Below, piece after piece: positions 6,751-16,380 of a DNA stretch of 64,000 nt. This DNA is from Geminocystis herdmanii PCC 6308 (GTDB lineage: Bacteria; Cyanobacteriota; Cyanobacteriia; Cyanobacteriales; Cyanobacteriaceae). The notes beneath the pieces are model-generated. The model had not been told where the DNA came from, ran no database searches, and was given only the letters and a program-made list of their open reading frames with translations. Where the stretch lies: contig NZ_CM001775.1 in assembly GCF_000332235.1 (NCBI RefSeq), positions 3,186,770 through 3,250,769 on the forward strand, read 5' to 3'. Numbering within the stretch: the first letter of the stretch is position 1; each line of letters opens with the position of its first letter. The position numbers and the translations under genes were made by a program.

Positions 6751-8907
6751 TCATAAACTTTGATTGAACGATCGAATATCAAATTGAATATCTTTAGTAT
6801 ATTTCGTTAAAAAATTAGAAAAATCTCCCTGTTTTAACGGTTTACTAACTAACCAGCCCTGAATTATATCACAGTTTAATTTTTTTAATAATGATTTTTG
6901 ATTCTCTGTTTCTACACCCTCAGCAACCACTTTCATATTATAGCCTTTAGCTAAAGTAATTACCGCAGAAACTAAGGCTTGATCTTGTTTATTTACATCT
7001 AAATCTCTCACAAAAGATTGATCTATTTTAATAGTATCAAAAGGAAATTTTTTGAGGTAACTAAGAGAAGAATAACCCGTACCAAAATCATCTAAAGAAA
7101 ACTTTACTCCTAAAGCTGATAATTCTCTAATAATTAAATCTGTTTTTTCCACATCTTGCATTAAAATAGTTTCCGTAATTTCTATTTCTAAATAGTTAGG
7201 ATCAAATTTTGTCTTGTTTAAAATATATTTTACTTGCTCAATAAAATTTTCCTGTTGAAATTGTTTTCCCGAAACATTAACCGCAATTAGTAAGGGTAAA
7301 TAGCCTAAATCTTGCCATTTTTTTCCTTCCATACAGGCTTTTTCTAATACCCATTCTCCGATAGAAATAATTAACCCTGTTTCTTCTGCTAAGGGAATAA
7401 ATTTGGCAGGTGAAATCGCTCCTAAAGTGGGATGTAGCCATCTTAATAAGACTTCTACCCCTGACATCATATTCGTTTTTAAGTTAAATTGGGGTTGAAA
7501 ATTTAAAAATAATTCATGATTTTCTAGGGCATTATATAACCCATTTTCTAACTCAAATAATAACATTTGTTCTTGACTTAATTGAGTTGTATAAAACTGA
7601 AAATTATTTTTCCCCATTTGTTTTGCTCTAAATAAGGCAATGTCTGCATTTTTGATTAACTGTTTTTCTTCTAAACCATCATCAGGATAAGTGGCAATGC
7701 CAATACTGCAAGTAACGTAAATAGTATATTTTGCTATTAAAAAAGGATTTTTGAGGCTATTAATAATAATTTCTGCAATATTTTTTGCTGTCAATAAATT
7801 TTCGTCTAAGGGTATAATTAGGGTAAATTCATCTCCTCCCCAACGGGATAAAAAACAATAGGATGGTAAACAGGATGTTAAACGTTGAGCAAAACTTTCT
7901 AATAATTTATCTCCCGTTGTGTGATTAAGCGTTTCGTTTATATTTTTAAATCGATCGATGTCAATAAATAAAACCGCTAATTTCTCTTTATTTTTTTGTC
8001 TTTTTTGCAAAAATTTAGCTAATTTCCAATAAAAAAAATCTCGATTAGGAATGCCTGTTAAAGTATCATGAAAGGCTTGATATTTTAATTTTTCTTCGGA
8101 ATTTTTACGTTCTGTTATATCAAAAATATAAGTTCTAATCACATTTTGTTTAGATAAATAATGAACATATTGCTCAAAATATCGATCTTCAATTTTTATT
8201 TCTCTGATAATTAATCCTCCACTGCTGTCAGTAGGTTTATCACTTAAACCAGCTATCAAAGGATTAGAATTTGTTGAGGTTGTTAAGAAGTCTGAAAAAC
8301 ATAAATTAGCGGCTGGATTTGTATAGGTTATATTACCATCAAAGTCAAATTCAAGAATCGGATTCGGTGATAATTCTGGAAAAGAAGCTAATCTGTTAAT
8401 ATCTTTATTCGTTAAATTTTCTTGTAAATTTTCTTCAGAAATAACTAGGGTATCTTGTAATCTTTCTCGACTTATTTTACTTGATGAATCAATATTCTTG
8501 ATCAATTTTTCTGAAGATAAATTAGATAAAGAATCAACTTTTATTTTTTCTAAATTATTTTCTTGTTTATAAATAGCTTTATGTTCATTTTCTCCAAAGA
8601 TAATTACGTCACCATCTTCTAATCGATGATGTATGGTTTTTTTGCCGTTAACTAAGATACCATTTTGACTTCTTTGACCTTTTAAATCTCCGTCAATTAA
8701 TATATATATATTCTCGGTTTCTCCTAAATCTTTTCTAATTAAAGTCGCATGATGTCTGGAAATAGATGAAGAATTTAATTTTATTGTACTATCAGAATGA
8801 CGACCAACAGAATAAATACTCTCTGTTAAAGACAGCACTTTTTTTTCTGATGGATTATCGGGAAATAATAATAATAAATGATTTGTTTTCTGATCTAAAT
8901 TATTCAT
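6751..8907 (-). CDS. FHA-PAS-GGDEF-EAL protein, both catalytic motifs intact
   Basis: 718 residues, no membrane segments. FHA domain at about 20-115 (SVGRHSDSTI, SISRHHATLIR, SQNGILVNGK), PAS at about 175-275 (LSPNPILEFDFDGNITYTNPAA), GGDEF domain at about 280-440 with intact RWGGDEF (about 355), and EAL at about 450-700. The EAL site is complete: EVL (about 485), VNVSGKQF, EIEITE, DDFGTGYSSL (about 606), IKID, EGVET. No RxxD product-inhibition site is seen before GGDEF. It could both make and degrade c-di-GMP, gated by phospho-Thr binding at FHA. It is the last of three tandem paralogs and the only one with a full GGDEF. Confidence 0.92.
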   Translation of the reverse strand: MNNLDQKTNHLLLLFPDNPSEKKVLSLTESIYSVGRHSDSTIKLNSSSISRHHATLIRKDLGETENIYILIDGDLKGQRSQNGILVNGKKTIHHRLEDGDVIIFGENEHKAIYKQENNLEKIKVDSLSNLSSEKLIKNIDSSSKISRERLQDTLVISEENLQENLTNKDINRLASFPELSPNPILEFDFDGNITYTNPAANLCFSDFLTTSTNSNPLIAGLSDKPTDSSGGLIIREIKIEDRYFEQYVHYLSKQNVIRTYIFDITERKNSEEKLKYQAFHDTLTGIPNRDFFYWKLAKFLQKRQKNKEKLAVLFIDIDRFKNINETLNHTTGDKLLESFAQRLTSCLPSYCFLSRWGGDEFTLIIPLDENLLTAKNIAEIIINSLKNPFLIAKYTIYVTCSIGIATYPDDGLEEKQLIKNADIALFRAKQMGKNNFQFYTTQLSQEQMLLFELENGLYNALENHELFLNFQPQFNLKTNMMSGVEVLLRWLHPTLGAISPAKFIPLAEETGLIISIGEWVLEKACMEGKKWQDLGYLPLLIAVNVSGKQFQQENFIEQVKYILNKTKFDPNYLEIEITETILMQDVEKTDLIIRELSALGVKFSLDDFGTGYSSLSYLKKFPFDTIKIDQSFVRDLDVNKQDQALVSAVITLAKGYNMKVVAEGVETENQKSLLKKLNCDIIQGWLVSKPLKQGDFSNFLTKYTKDIQFDIRSFNQSL

Positions 8908-9334
8908 TCAGGATGAGACTCGACATAGTTACGGTTGGCTAATAAGCAATAAATACCTGAGTTCGATATAAAAATAGGTGAGGGCTGACTTGGAAGACTC
9001 CGAAGACAGGAAGACAGGAAGACAGGAAGATTGTATTTCTGATGAATGAATAAAATTCTCTCAAAAGTACATCAAATATTGAGAATTTTTCTCCCTGTCC
9101 ACTTGTCCACTTGTCCACCTGTCTAGTTTTCATCATTTTCTTTATGTCGAACTGAGGTAATAAATAATGGTCCTCGACACTTCAAATAAATAATGTTAGG
9201 TTTCATTATTCAACCCAACCCATACATAAGAATATAATTAAAGAAAAAATCGTCAATTTAACCGTTTTTCGTTTTCCCTTTCCTGTTTCCTACCTTCACC
9301 AATAAATTCGATAGTTGACTAAGATTATATTAAA
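8908..9334. other. Intergenic region with dispersed and tandem repeats
   Basis: No convincing gene. It contains an 80-bp copy of a dispersed repeat (8980-9062) with GAAGACAG tandem units, an 8-nt array of the GTCCACTT type at about 9093-9123, and AT-rich DNA. A 65-codon open frame on the minus strand runs through these repeats and looks accidental. Confidence 0.7.
8980..9062. repeat. Dispersed GAAGACTCCGAAGACA repeat, long form
   Basis: AGGGCTGACTTGGAAGACTC onward matches 41473-41546, including the tail GATGAATGAATAAAATTCTC; the first 18 nt of the window are another partial copy. GACAGGAA units are expanded here. Confidence 0.7.
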
Positions 9335-11911
9335 CTATAAATCATAACTAGAGTTTAACAAAAATTTTGTCATATCTTCTACCGTTACAGGAGGAGTTAA
9401 CCAATTGCCTTGTATTTCTTGACATCCTAGTTTAAAAAGTTCTTCTACTTCGCCTTTAATTTCTACTCCTTCGGCAACGATGCGCATATTAAAACTTTTG
9501 GCGATCGAAATCATGGCACTAATCATGGCTTTATCTTGACTATCAGCACTAAAATTCTTAATAATAGGTCGATCGATCTTTAAAGTAGAAAAATGGAATT
9601 GTTTAAAATAACCTAAAGCGACGGTATCAGTACCAAAATCATCTAAAGCAATTCTTACCCCTAACTCATTCAATTCTTTAAGGGTTTTAGTGGCTAATTC
9701 CACATCCGAAGCGATAATTTTTTCAGTAATTTCTAACTCCAATAAATGGGCATCTAAAGAGGTTTTTTGCAAAATATTTTGAATCATACCCACAAAATTT
9801 GGTTGTTGAAATTGTTGGCTAGAAATGTTAATACAAATCGGTTGCTCTGTTAAATTATCCTTTGCCCAAGCCGATCTTTGCTTACAAGCAGTTTCAAGAA
9901 CCCACTCTCCAATAGAGATAATTAACCCTGTTTCTTCCGCTAAGGGAATAAATTGATCTGGAGTAACTCTACCTAAATCGGGATGATCCCATCTAATTAG
10001 GGCTTCTATACCCGTGATTTTTTTCTGCTGGATGGCAATCTGCGGTTGATACACCAAAGAAAATTCATTGCGTATTAAAGCATGAGACAACAATTTTTCT
10101 AATCTTAGTAAGCGCTCAATTTCAACTTGCACTTTTTGATCAAAGAATTTATAGTTGTTACTACCTGCTTCTTTACTTTTACCTAAAGCACTTTGTACTT
10201 GATTAATCAGAATTTCAGCAGTGGAAGATTCTTCATCTTTGATGGCAATCCCCATGCTGGTTTTCACATAAATTTTATGGTTATCAATGAAAAAAGGTGG
10301 TTTCAATGATTCCAACATTCGATGATTCACTCTCCCCACATCTTTAACATTTCTGACTTGGGGTAAAAGACAGATGAATTGACAACCTTCCCAATGAGCT
10401 ACGGTGTCGCCCGATCGTAAAGAAGCCCTTAAACGTTTAGCAAAACCATCTAAAATACTAGATTTGAGTCCATAATCTAAGGTTTTTTTGGCATCTTCTA
10501 AAATTTCTAATTCCACAAAAACAATACACATTAACCCCTGAATACGACGACTATTGGCGATCGCAGTATTTAACTGTTCCATAAATAGCTGTCGATTGGG
10601 TAAACCCGTTTCGAGATCGTATAAACCTTGTTCTTGAATAAAAGTGCCTTCATTGGTACTTTTGTTGTCAGGACGTACCGCAAAAGAAAGTATCGTTTGA
10701 TCACCGTAACTAGTCCAAGTAATATTAGATTCTAAAGCTATTAATGATTTATTTTTGGTTTTATACTCAAAATGTTTAATGATGTTTTTCTCTTTTTTAG
10801 ATTTTAAAATAAAGTCTATTTGTTCATCTAAAACACTGGTAGTTAAATCAATTAAATCATATAATTTCAAAGAATAAATATCTTCTAAACCATAACCCAA
10901 TAAATCGGCTAAAGCGTTATTGGCTTCCAAGATTTTTTTGCTACCTGCATCCACCAGAAAAATACCTTCTTTGGTTTGACTAATAAAAGCCTTATATCTC
11001 TGCTCACTTTCTTTTAATTGAGTTTCTAAAACTTTTCTTTTCGTAAAATCAAAAACATAACACCTAATCAGTTTTTTATCGGATAGATAATGAATATACT
11101 GCTCAAAAACTTGCTCTTTTATGGTAACTTCCCGAACAAATAACTTATTGTTATTGCCGTGATTTTCAATATTTTTAATTAATCCTACTAAAAGAGGATG
11201 AGTTTCTGTGGCGGGGTTTGCTTTTAATTCTGGAAATTTATTAAGAGCTGAAGGGTTAAGATAGGTAATATGTCCTTCCCAGTCCATTTCGATAATGGGA
11301 TTTGGACTCAATTCAGGAAAAGAGGCTAATTTAGTAATCTCAGAATCTTGGAAACTTGTACTATTCAGACTACTATCTTCTGACATCATGGATTCCATGA
11401 TATTTGGTTCAGAAATAACTAATGTCTGTTTCGCCATGACATTTTGAGAATTAGCTTTTGTGGGTTGAATCGTACTTTCCATTTCTGGAGCTTGTTGTTG
11501 GAAATCTCCTGACTGTAATAAAGCTAAATCACTGATATTGTTTAGTACATAATAACTAGCCTGAATTTCTATACCAAAACGAATCACATCCTCATGTTTT
11601 AACTCTTGTACTAAACATCTTTTCTCATTAATAAAAATGCCATTAGTACTGCGATTACCCTGTAAATCTCCATCTAAAAGCCAATAGGAAAAACTTTGAT
11701 TTTTAGTGTCTGTTCTTCTTAATAATGTGGCGTGAAAACGAGAAACTTTTTTAGAAGATAGGGGAATTTTATTTCTCACATCTCTACCGATGGAATAATT
11801 GGCTTCATCCAAAATGATAGTTTGCCTAGAGTTTTCATCTTCTAATACTAGGACATGAGTAATGGGTTGTAAATTTTTATGGGAGGTAGTTTTGAGATAG
11901 TCACTATTCAT
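9335..11911 (-). CDS. FHA-PAS-PAS-GGDEF-EAL protein with degenerate GGDEF
   Basis: 858 residues, soluble. FHA at about 25-130 (SIGRDVRNKI, VSRFHATLLR, STNGIFINEK), PAS1 at about 190-295 (LSPNPIIEMDWEGHITYLNP), PAS2 at about 300-420 (SKKILEANNALADLLGYG), then GGDEF and EAL. The cyclase motif reads WEGCQF (about 507), so c-di-GMP synthesis is unlikely. EAL keeps its catalytic residues: EAL (about 635), NISSQQF, ELEITE, LDDFGT (about 757), LKID, EGVE; but loop 6 reads DTVAL rather than GYSSL. Best guess is a phosphodiesterase, with the dead GGDEF possibly binding GTP. Middle member of the tandem trio. Confidence 0.9.
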   Translation of the reverse strand: MNSDYLKTTSHKNLQPITHVLVLEDENSRQTIILDEANYSIGRDVRNKIPLSSKKVSRFHATLLRRTDTKNQSFSYWLLDGDLQGNRSTNGIFINEKRCLVQELKHEDVIRFGIEIQASYYVLNNISDLALLQSGDFQQQAPEMESTIQPTKANSQNVMAKQTLVISEPNIMESMMSEDSSLNSTSFQDSEITKLASFPELSPNPIIEMDWEGHITYLNPSALNKFPELKANPATETHPLLVGLIKNIENHGNNNKLFVREVTIKEQVFEQYIHYLSDKKLIRCYVFDFTKRKVLETQLKESEQRYKAFISQTKEGIFLVDAGSKKILEANNALADLLGYGLEDIYSLKLYDLIDLTTSVLDEQIDFILKSKKEKNIIKHFEYKTKNKSLIALESNITWTSYGDQTILSFAVRPDNKSTNEGTFIQEQGLYDLETGLPNRQLFMEQLNTAIANSRRIQGLMCIVFVELEILEDAKKTLDYGLKSSILDGFAKRLRASLRSGDTVAHWEGCQFICLLPQVRNVKDVGRVNHRMLESLKPPFFIDNHKIYVKTSMGIAIKDEESSTAEILINQVQSALGKSKEAGSNNYKFFDQKVQVEIERLLRLEKLLSHALIRNEFSLVYQPQIAIQQKKITGIEALIRWDHPDLGRVTPDQFIPLAEETGLIISIGEWVLETACKQRSAWAKDNLTEQPICINISSQQFQQPNFVGMIQNILQKTSLDAHLLELEITEKIIASDVELATKTLKELNELGVRIALDDFGTDTVALGYFKQFHFSTLKIDRPIIKNFSADSQDKAMISAMISIAKSFNMRIVAEGVEIKGEVEELFKLGCQEIQGNWLTPPVTVEDMTKFLLNSSYDL

Positions 11912-12067
11912 AGTTAATAGTTAATAATTAATAATTAGAAGTTGATAGTTTGCTATTACTAGGGAATTAAGAATAAAAAAGTCGAGAAGATTGTGTTATT
12001 AAAATTGTTTAATCATAAAGGAATTTTAGAATTAAAATTAATGATGTCACTAAATCTTAATTCTTGT

Positions 12068-14539
12068 TTAACTGTTAATTATAGTATGTTCGGCTTTATG
12101 AAGAAAAACTGTGGTGTCCTTGGCTGGTAAAGGACGACTAAATAAATTACCTTGAATTTCTGTACATCCTAGATTTCTTAGTAATTCCATTTGTTCTAGC
12201 TTCTCAATGCCTACAGCAACTAATCTACTACCATAACCTTCTGATAGAATAGCCATGCTTTGAATGAAGGCTCTACTTTTTGGATTCTCGTCTAATTGGT
12301 TTACCACACTAGGGCTAATTTTGATAGTATTAAAAGGAACTTTTTGCAAATGAATTAAAGCTGAATTGCCTGAGCCAAAGTTATCAAAACATAATCTGAT
12401 GTTTAAACTAGATAAATGGGATAGTATATTATAAGCCAATTCTTGATTCTGGAGAAAACAATTTTCTGTTATTTCCAACTCTAAAAATTGGGGGGGTAAG
12501 CCTGATTGTTCGAGGGCTTTTTCGATCGATTCTACAAAATTAGGCTGAGAAAACTGTCTTGCGGAAATATTAACACCAATGGGTAAAGGTTGAATATTCT
12601 CTTTTGTCCATGACAACATCTGTAAAGTAGCAGTTTGTAAAATCCAAATCCCCAAAGGAAGCATGAAATCTGTTTCTTCGGTTAACCGTAAAAAATGACG
12701 AGGGGTAACTTTCCCTAATTCGGGATGATCCCACCGTAGTAATGCTTCTAAACCTGTTAATTTTCTAGTGTAACTATTAATTTGAGGTTGATAGCAGAGG
12801 AAAAATTGTTGTTCTTTAATGGCACTACCGATTAAGTTTTCTAGTTTTAATAAACTTGCTGTTTTAGGGCTAATATTAAAACCGGTGACGTTGTAGTTAA
12901 CGTTATTAGAGTTGTTTTTAGATTCCAAAGAAAGTAAACTATTTTTCACTAATAAAGAAATTTCATCTCCATCAATGGGATAAATAACTAAACTTAAATT
13001 AGATGTTAAGGTCACATTTGTGGAAGATTCTTGTAAAAATTGTTCTACAGTGGAAGACATTTTTTTAGCAATTTTTGCGGGGTCTCTAGGTCCTTTAATG
13101 CGGGGAAATAATATGATAAATTTATTTTCATCCCATCGAGCAAGTAAATCTCCTGTGCGTAAACATGATTGCAAAGTTTGGGAGCAATTTTTCACTAATT
13201 GATTGACGATATTTTGATGATTATTTTGTTTAAATTCTAAAAATTTTTCTATTTCTATGATGATAATTGCCATTAAATATTGATACCTTTCTGCATTGAC
13301 GATCGCTACTCCTAACTGTTCATTAAATAGCTTTTGGTTAGGCAGATGAGTGATATAATCATGAAACACTTGATCATTAGAATTAGGAAGGTTTACGGAA
13401 TTTGTTATATTTCTAACTACAAAGCAAAAAATATCTCGATTTTGATAGCTAATTAAACTAATACTAGATTCTAAATTGATTAAAGAACCATCTTGACAAC
13501 GGTGTAAATATTGTTTGGTAAAATCTTCTTTATTTTCTAAAACATGAGTTAAATCTTGGTTAAAAATACTTAAATCATTAGCAATAATATTATAGAGAGT
13601 TAAATTACTAATTTCTTCACTAGAATAACCTAAAAGTTTTAAATAAGAATCGTTAGCTTCAATAATGCGTTTATTACTAGCATAAGCTAAGAAAATACCT
13701 TCAGAAGTTTGTCGGGCGATGGCACGATAACGGACTTCACTTTCTTTTAATTGTGCTTCAGCTTGTTTTCGTTTCGTAAAATCAAAAATGTAGCAACGAA
13801 TTAATTTTTTTTCCGATAAATAATGAACATATTGTTCAAAAACTTCAGTTCCAATTTTAACTTCTCTTAAAAATAAATTACCTTGACGATTATTATATTC
13901 TGTCAATAAACCTGCAAGGATTGGATGTTCTAATTTTTCATCATAAATAGTATCAAATTTAATACTAGCGGCGGGGTTGACATAGGTAATATTACCATCC
14001 CAGTCTAATTCAATAATGGGGTTAGGAGATAATTCAGGAAAAGAAGCTAAACGGATTAATTCCTCTTGATCTTCAGAATTGCTCGATTCCTCCTGTTTTT
14101 TGATCATGGTTTCACTAGACTGATTAGTCAGTGTTGTACGAGAGGCATTAATGCGATCGAGTCCATCGGGGTTAAATAAATCAATACCTGAGTCAGTGGG
14201 AATAATATAATAACTAGCTTTTGCCTCACTAGCAAATCGAACAATATCACCATGTTTTAACTCATGGGAAATGCTAGAATGTCCATTAATTAAAATACCG
14301 TTAGTACTTCTTTTTCCTTGTAAATCACCATCAATAATACGGTAAGAAAAACCAACCGTTTCATCATCTATTTTACGAATCAACGTGGCGTGAGTACGAG
14401 AAACTTGATAATCATAAAGAATAATCGGATTATGGGAATCTCTCCCCAAAGTATAGTTACTTTCTTCAAGGGAAACTATCCTTCTACCCTTACGATCTTC
14501 GATGACTAAAACGTGACGAAATTCTTGTACTTCACTCAT
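12068..14539 (-). CDS. FHA-PAS-PAS-GGDEF-EAL protein with both catalytic motifs degenerate
   Basis: 823 residues, soluble, same layout as the 858-residue paralog next to it. FHA at about 18-120 (TLGRDSHNPI, VSRTHATLIR, STNGILINGH), two PAS domains, then GGDEF-EAL. The cyclase motif is DENKF (about 470). In the EAL domain EAL (about 598) and EITE remain, but DDFG is DNFG (about 721), KID is KIS, and the EGVE glutamate is Val (VAVGIE, about 774). Loss of these metal ligands predicts no hydrolysis; it may serve as a c-di-GMP or protein-binding adaptor. First gene of the trio, divergent from the sigma-like gene. Confidence 0.9.
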   Translation of the reverse strand: MSEVQEFRHVLVIEDRKGRRIVSLEESNYTLGRDSHNPIILYDYQVSRTHATLIRKIDDETVGFSYRIIDGDLQGKRSTNGILINGHSSISHELKHGDIVRFASEAKASYYIIPTDSGIDLFNPDGLDRINASRTTLTNQSSETMIKKQEESSNSEDQEELIRLASFPELSPNPIIELDWDGNITYVNPAASIKFDTIYDEKLEHPILAGLLTEYNNRQGNLFLREVKIGTEVFEQYVHYLSEKKLIRCYIFDFTKRKQAEAQLKESEVRYRAIARQTSEGIFLAYASNKRIIEANDSYLKLLGYSSEEISNLTLYNIIANDLSIFNQDLTHVLENKEDFTKQYLHRCQDGSLINLESSISLISYQNRDIFCFVVRNITNSVNLPNSNDQVFHDYITHLPNQKLFNEQLGVAIVNAERYQYLMAIIIIEIEKFLEFKQNNHQNIVNQLVKNCSQTLQSCLRTGDLLARWDENKFIILFPRIKGPRDPAKIAKKMSSTVEQFLQESSTNVTLTSNLSLVIYPIDGDEISLLVKNSLLSLESKNNSNNVNYNVTGFNISPKTASLLKLENLIGSAIKEQQFFLCYQPQINSYTRKLTGLEALLRWDHPELGKVTPRHFLRLTEETDFMLPLGIWILQTATLQMLSWTKENIQPLPIGVNISARQFSQPNFVESIEKALEQSGLPPQFLELEITENCFLQNQELAYNILSHLSSLNIRLCFDNFGSGNSALIHLQKVPFNTIKISPSVVNQLDENPKSRAFIQSMAILSEGYGSRLVAVGIEKLEQMELLRNLGCTEIQGNLFSRPLPAKDTTVFLHKAEHTIINS

Positions 14540-14926
14540 GTATTTTTACCAAATAATTAATATAACGTAATAAATATTAATATTCCTTAATCATTTATTT
14601 TCAGGGCTTATCTGCTTTACCTATTATAAATTACTTAGGAAAAGATCGATTAGTTAATTGTCTAAGTGTGGTTCAAAAATCTTTGATGTAGGTAGGTTTT
14701 AGGTTTTAGGCTTTAGGTTTGAGGTAAATTTTACTCCAACTCTAGTTGAGTAAACTATAAAAAAGGTAATAACTAACTTGAAAAACAAAATCAATTTATG
14801 ACTTCTTAAGCCACTTCTTAGAGAAAAATAAAAAAATTTTGGGGAATCGCGCATAAATTCGCAAAGTCACACTGATAAGTAGATAAGGAAACCAAATTTT
14901 GAGGAGAATAAACCCTAATCTACTTT
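14540..14926. promoter_or_regulatory. Divergent intergenic region between the GGDEF-EAL trio and the sigma-like/DUF1822 pair
   Basis: 387 bp with no gene. It must hold outward promoters for both gene sets. It contains a heptamer array of TTTTAGG/CTTTAGG units at about 14694-14722. I see no clear operator palindrome and cannot place promoters with confidence. Confidence 0.45.
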
Positions 14927-16372
14927 ATGAAAATGCAAAAACGCACGAATCTTGTGACGCAATTTTCTTCCTTTCTCTGTTTGAAAGAGGAATCATCTTC
15001 TCTGATTACCTACTGGAAAAATACTCCAGAGTTAGAACGAAATATCAAGTTGTTACTATCACAACAAACTGTTTCCCCAGAAGAAGATAGAGTTGCCCAA
15101 GAATTTTTACAATGGCTCAGAAAAGAACAAGATAGCTTGAAAAATAAACATTTGATTGCTTACTTACAAGAATCCTGTTTCTTTGCTACCCAAAAAGTCC
15201 ATCAACGGTTACAAAATTGTTGGGATTTGTTTACTTGGCAGGATTATTTTCAGTGGGCGAATTTATTGGTATCTTCTCCCATTCAATTATTATCTAGTTA
15301 TGATCAGAAGTTTCAGTTTAAATTAACCACTTATGCTAGACATAAGTTAGAACAGAAATTAATTGATCAAGCCTATCAATATATGGGATGGGAACGATCG
15401 TCAGATTGGGGTTTACTTAGAAAATTGAGTCAGAGTAAGCAAAAAGAATGTTTACAAAAAATAGGAGGTTTAAAGGGTAATAATTTAGAGCAATATTTAT
15501 TAGTCATAAAATGTTTTAACCTTATTTATAAGTCAAAAATTCATGGCAAAAATAAATCCTTAACCCCACCTTCAGAACAACACTTTAAAGATGTGAGTAA
15601 AGAGTATAATTTTCTTGTTACTAATAAAGGTAAAAATTTATCTTCTTTAACTGCTAAGGAATGTGAAAATATTATCTTAAACTCCATTAAGTTTACTCGT
15701 CAATTTTGCAATCCTTCTATGAATAAACAGGAAAATGATCTTAATAATTTAATGTTAGATAATCAGGAAGATTGTGACGATCGAGAGACAGAATATAGTT
15801 TAGTTAATGAGATTTTAACCTCAGCTTTTGCTAATCTTGAAAATCATAAAAAAATTTTATTTCAGTTGTGGAAAGGACTACAATTAACTCAAACAGAAAT
15901 TGTTGAAGTTATGGTTATTAAATATCCTAACTATGTTAATCAGCAGTTTCAAGTAGCAAGGGAAATTAATCTTGTGAGAGAATATTTACTAGAGAAACTA
16001 ATCAAACAGTTATTTCTTGATCAGCAAATATCTTTATCCAAGCAAAAAGTTACTGAATTAAAATCTCCTTTAGATTATTGGTTAAAAGAACATTGTAAAC
16101 AGCTTTTGTCTGCACAAATTTATGAGTTATATCAATCTTTTTCTCAAGATGAACAAATTTATATTAAATCCTACTTGGTTGAACATAATTGGACGATTAA
16201 TGATCAGTATGGTAAAAATATTCAAAGCTCGATCGAATCTCGATTTAAACAGAAAATTATCCAAGAATCACAATTATTTTTTCCCAATACTAAACATATC
16301 AAAATTTGCTTTGCTGAATTAATAGAAGATTGGATTAATAACTCAGCTTATTCACTCATAATTAACAATTAA
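14927..16372 (+). CDS. Divergent cyanobacterial sigma-70-like protein (partner of DUF1822)
   Basis: 481 residues, no membrane segment. The middle stretch (LIAYLQESCFFATQKV, SSDWGLLRKLSQSKQKE) resembles a cyanobacterial sigma-70-family group usually encoded beside DUF1822 genes; I recognise this from memory of the family. A later segment (HKKILFQLWKGLQLTQTEIVEVM) is where a sigma region 4 helix-turn-helix would be but is degraded, and the C terminus has the family tail (CFAELIEDWI). It starts at the ATG at 14927 and ends 8 nt before the DUF1822 gene. Core-polymerase binding is not certain. Confidence 0.6.
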   Translation: MKMQKRTNLVTQFSSFLCLKEESSSLITYWKNTPELERNIKLLLSQQTVSPEEDRVAQEFLQWLRKEQDSLKNKHLIAYLQESCFFATQKVHQRLQNCWDLFTWQDYFQWANLLVSSPIQLLSSYDQKFQFKLTTYARHKLEQKLIDQAYQYMGWERSSDWGLLRKLSQSKQKECLQKIGGLKGNNLEQYLLVIKCFNLIYKSKIHGKNKSLTPPSEQHFKDVSKEYNFLVTNKGKNLSSLTAKECENIILNSIKFTRQFCNPSMNKQENDLNNLMLDNQEDCDDRETEYSLVNEILTSAFANLENHKKILFQLWKGLQLTQTEIVEVMVIKYPNYVNQQFQVAREINLVREYLLEKLIKQLFLDQQISLSKQKVTELKSPLDYWLKEHCKQLLSAQIYELYQSFSQDEQIYIKSYLVEHNWTINDQYGKNIQSSIESRFKQKIIQESQLFFPNTKHIKICFAELIEDWINNSAYSLIINN

Positions 16373-16380
16373 ATTTTTCT

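Noticed and set aside
8939..9136. 65-codon minus-strand frame
   Set aside because: It consists largely of the dispersed GAAGACTCC and GTCCACTT repeats.
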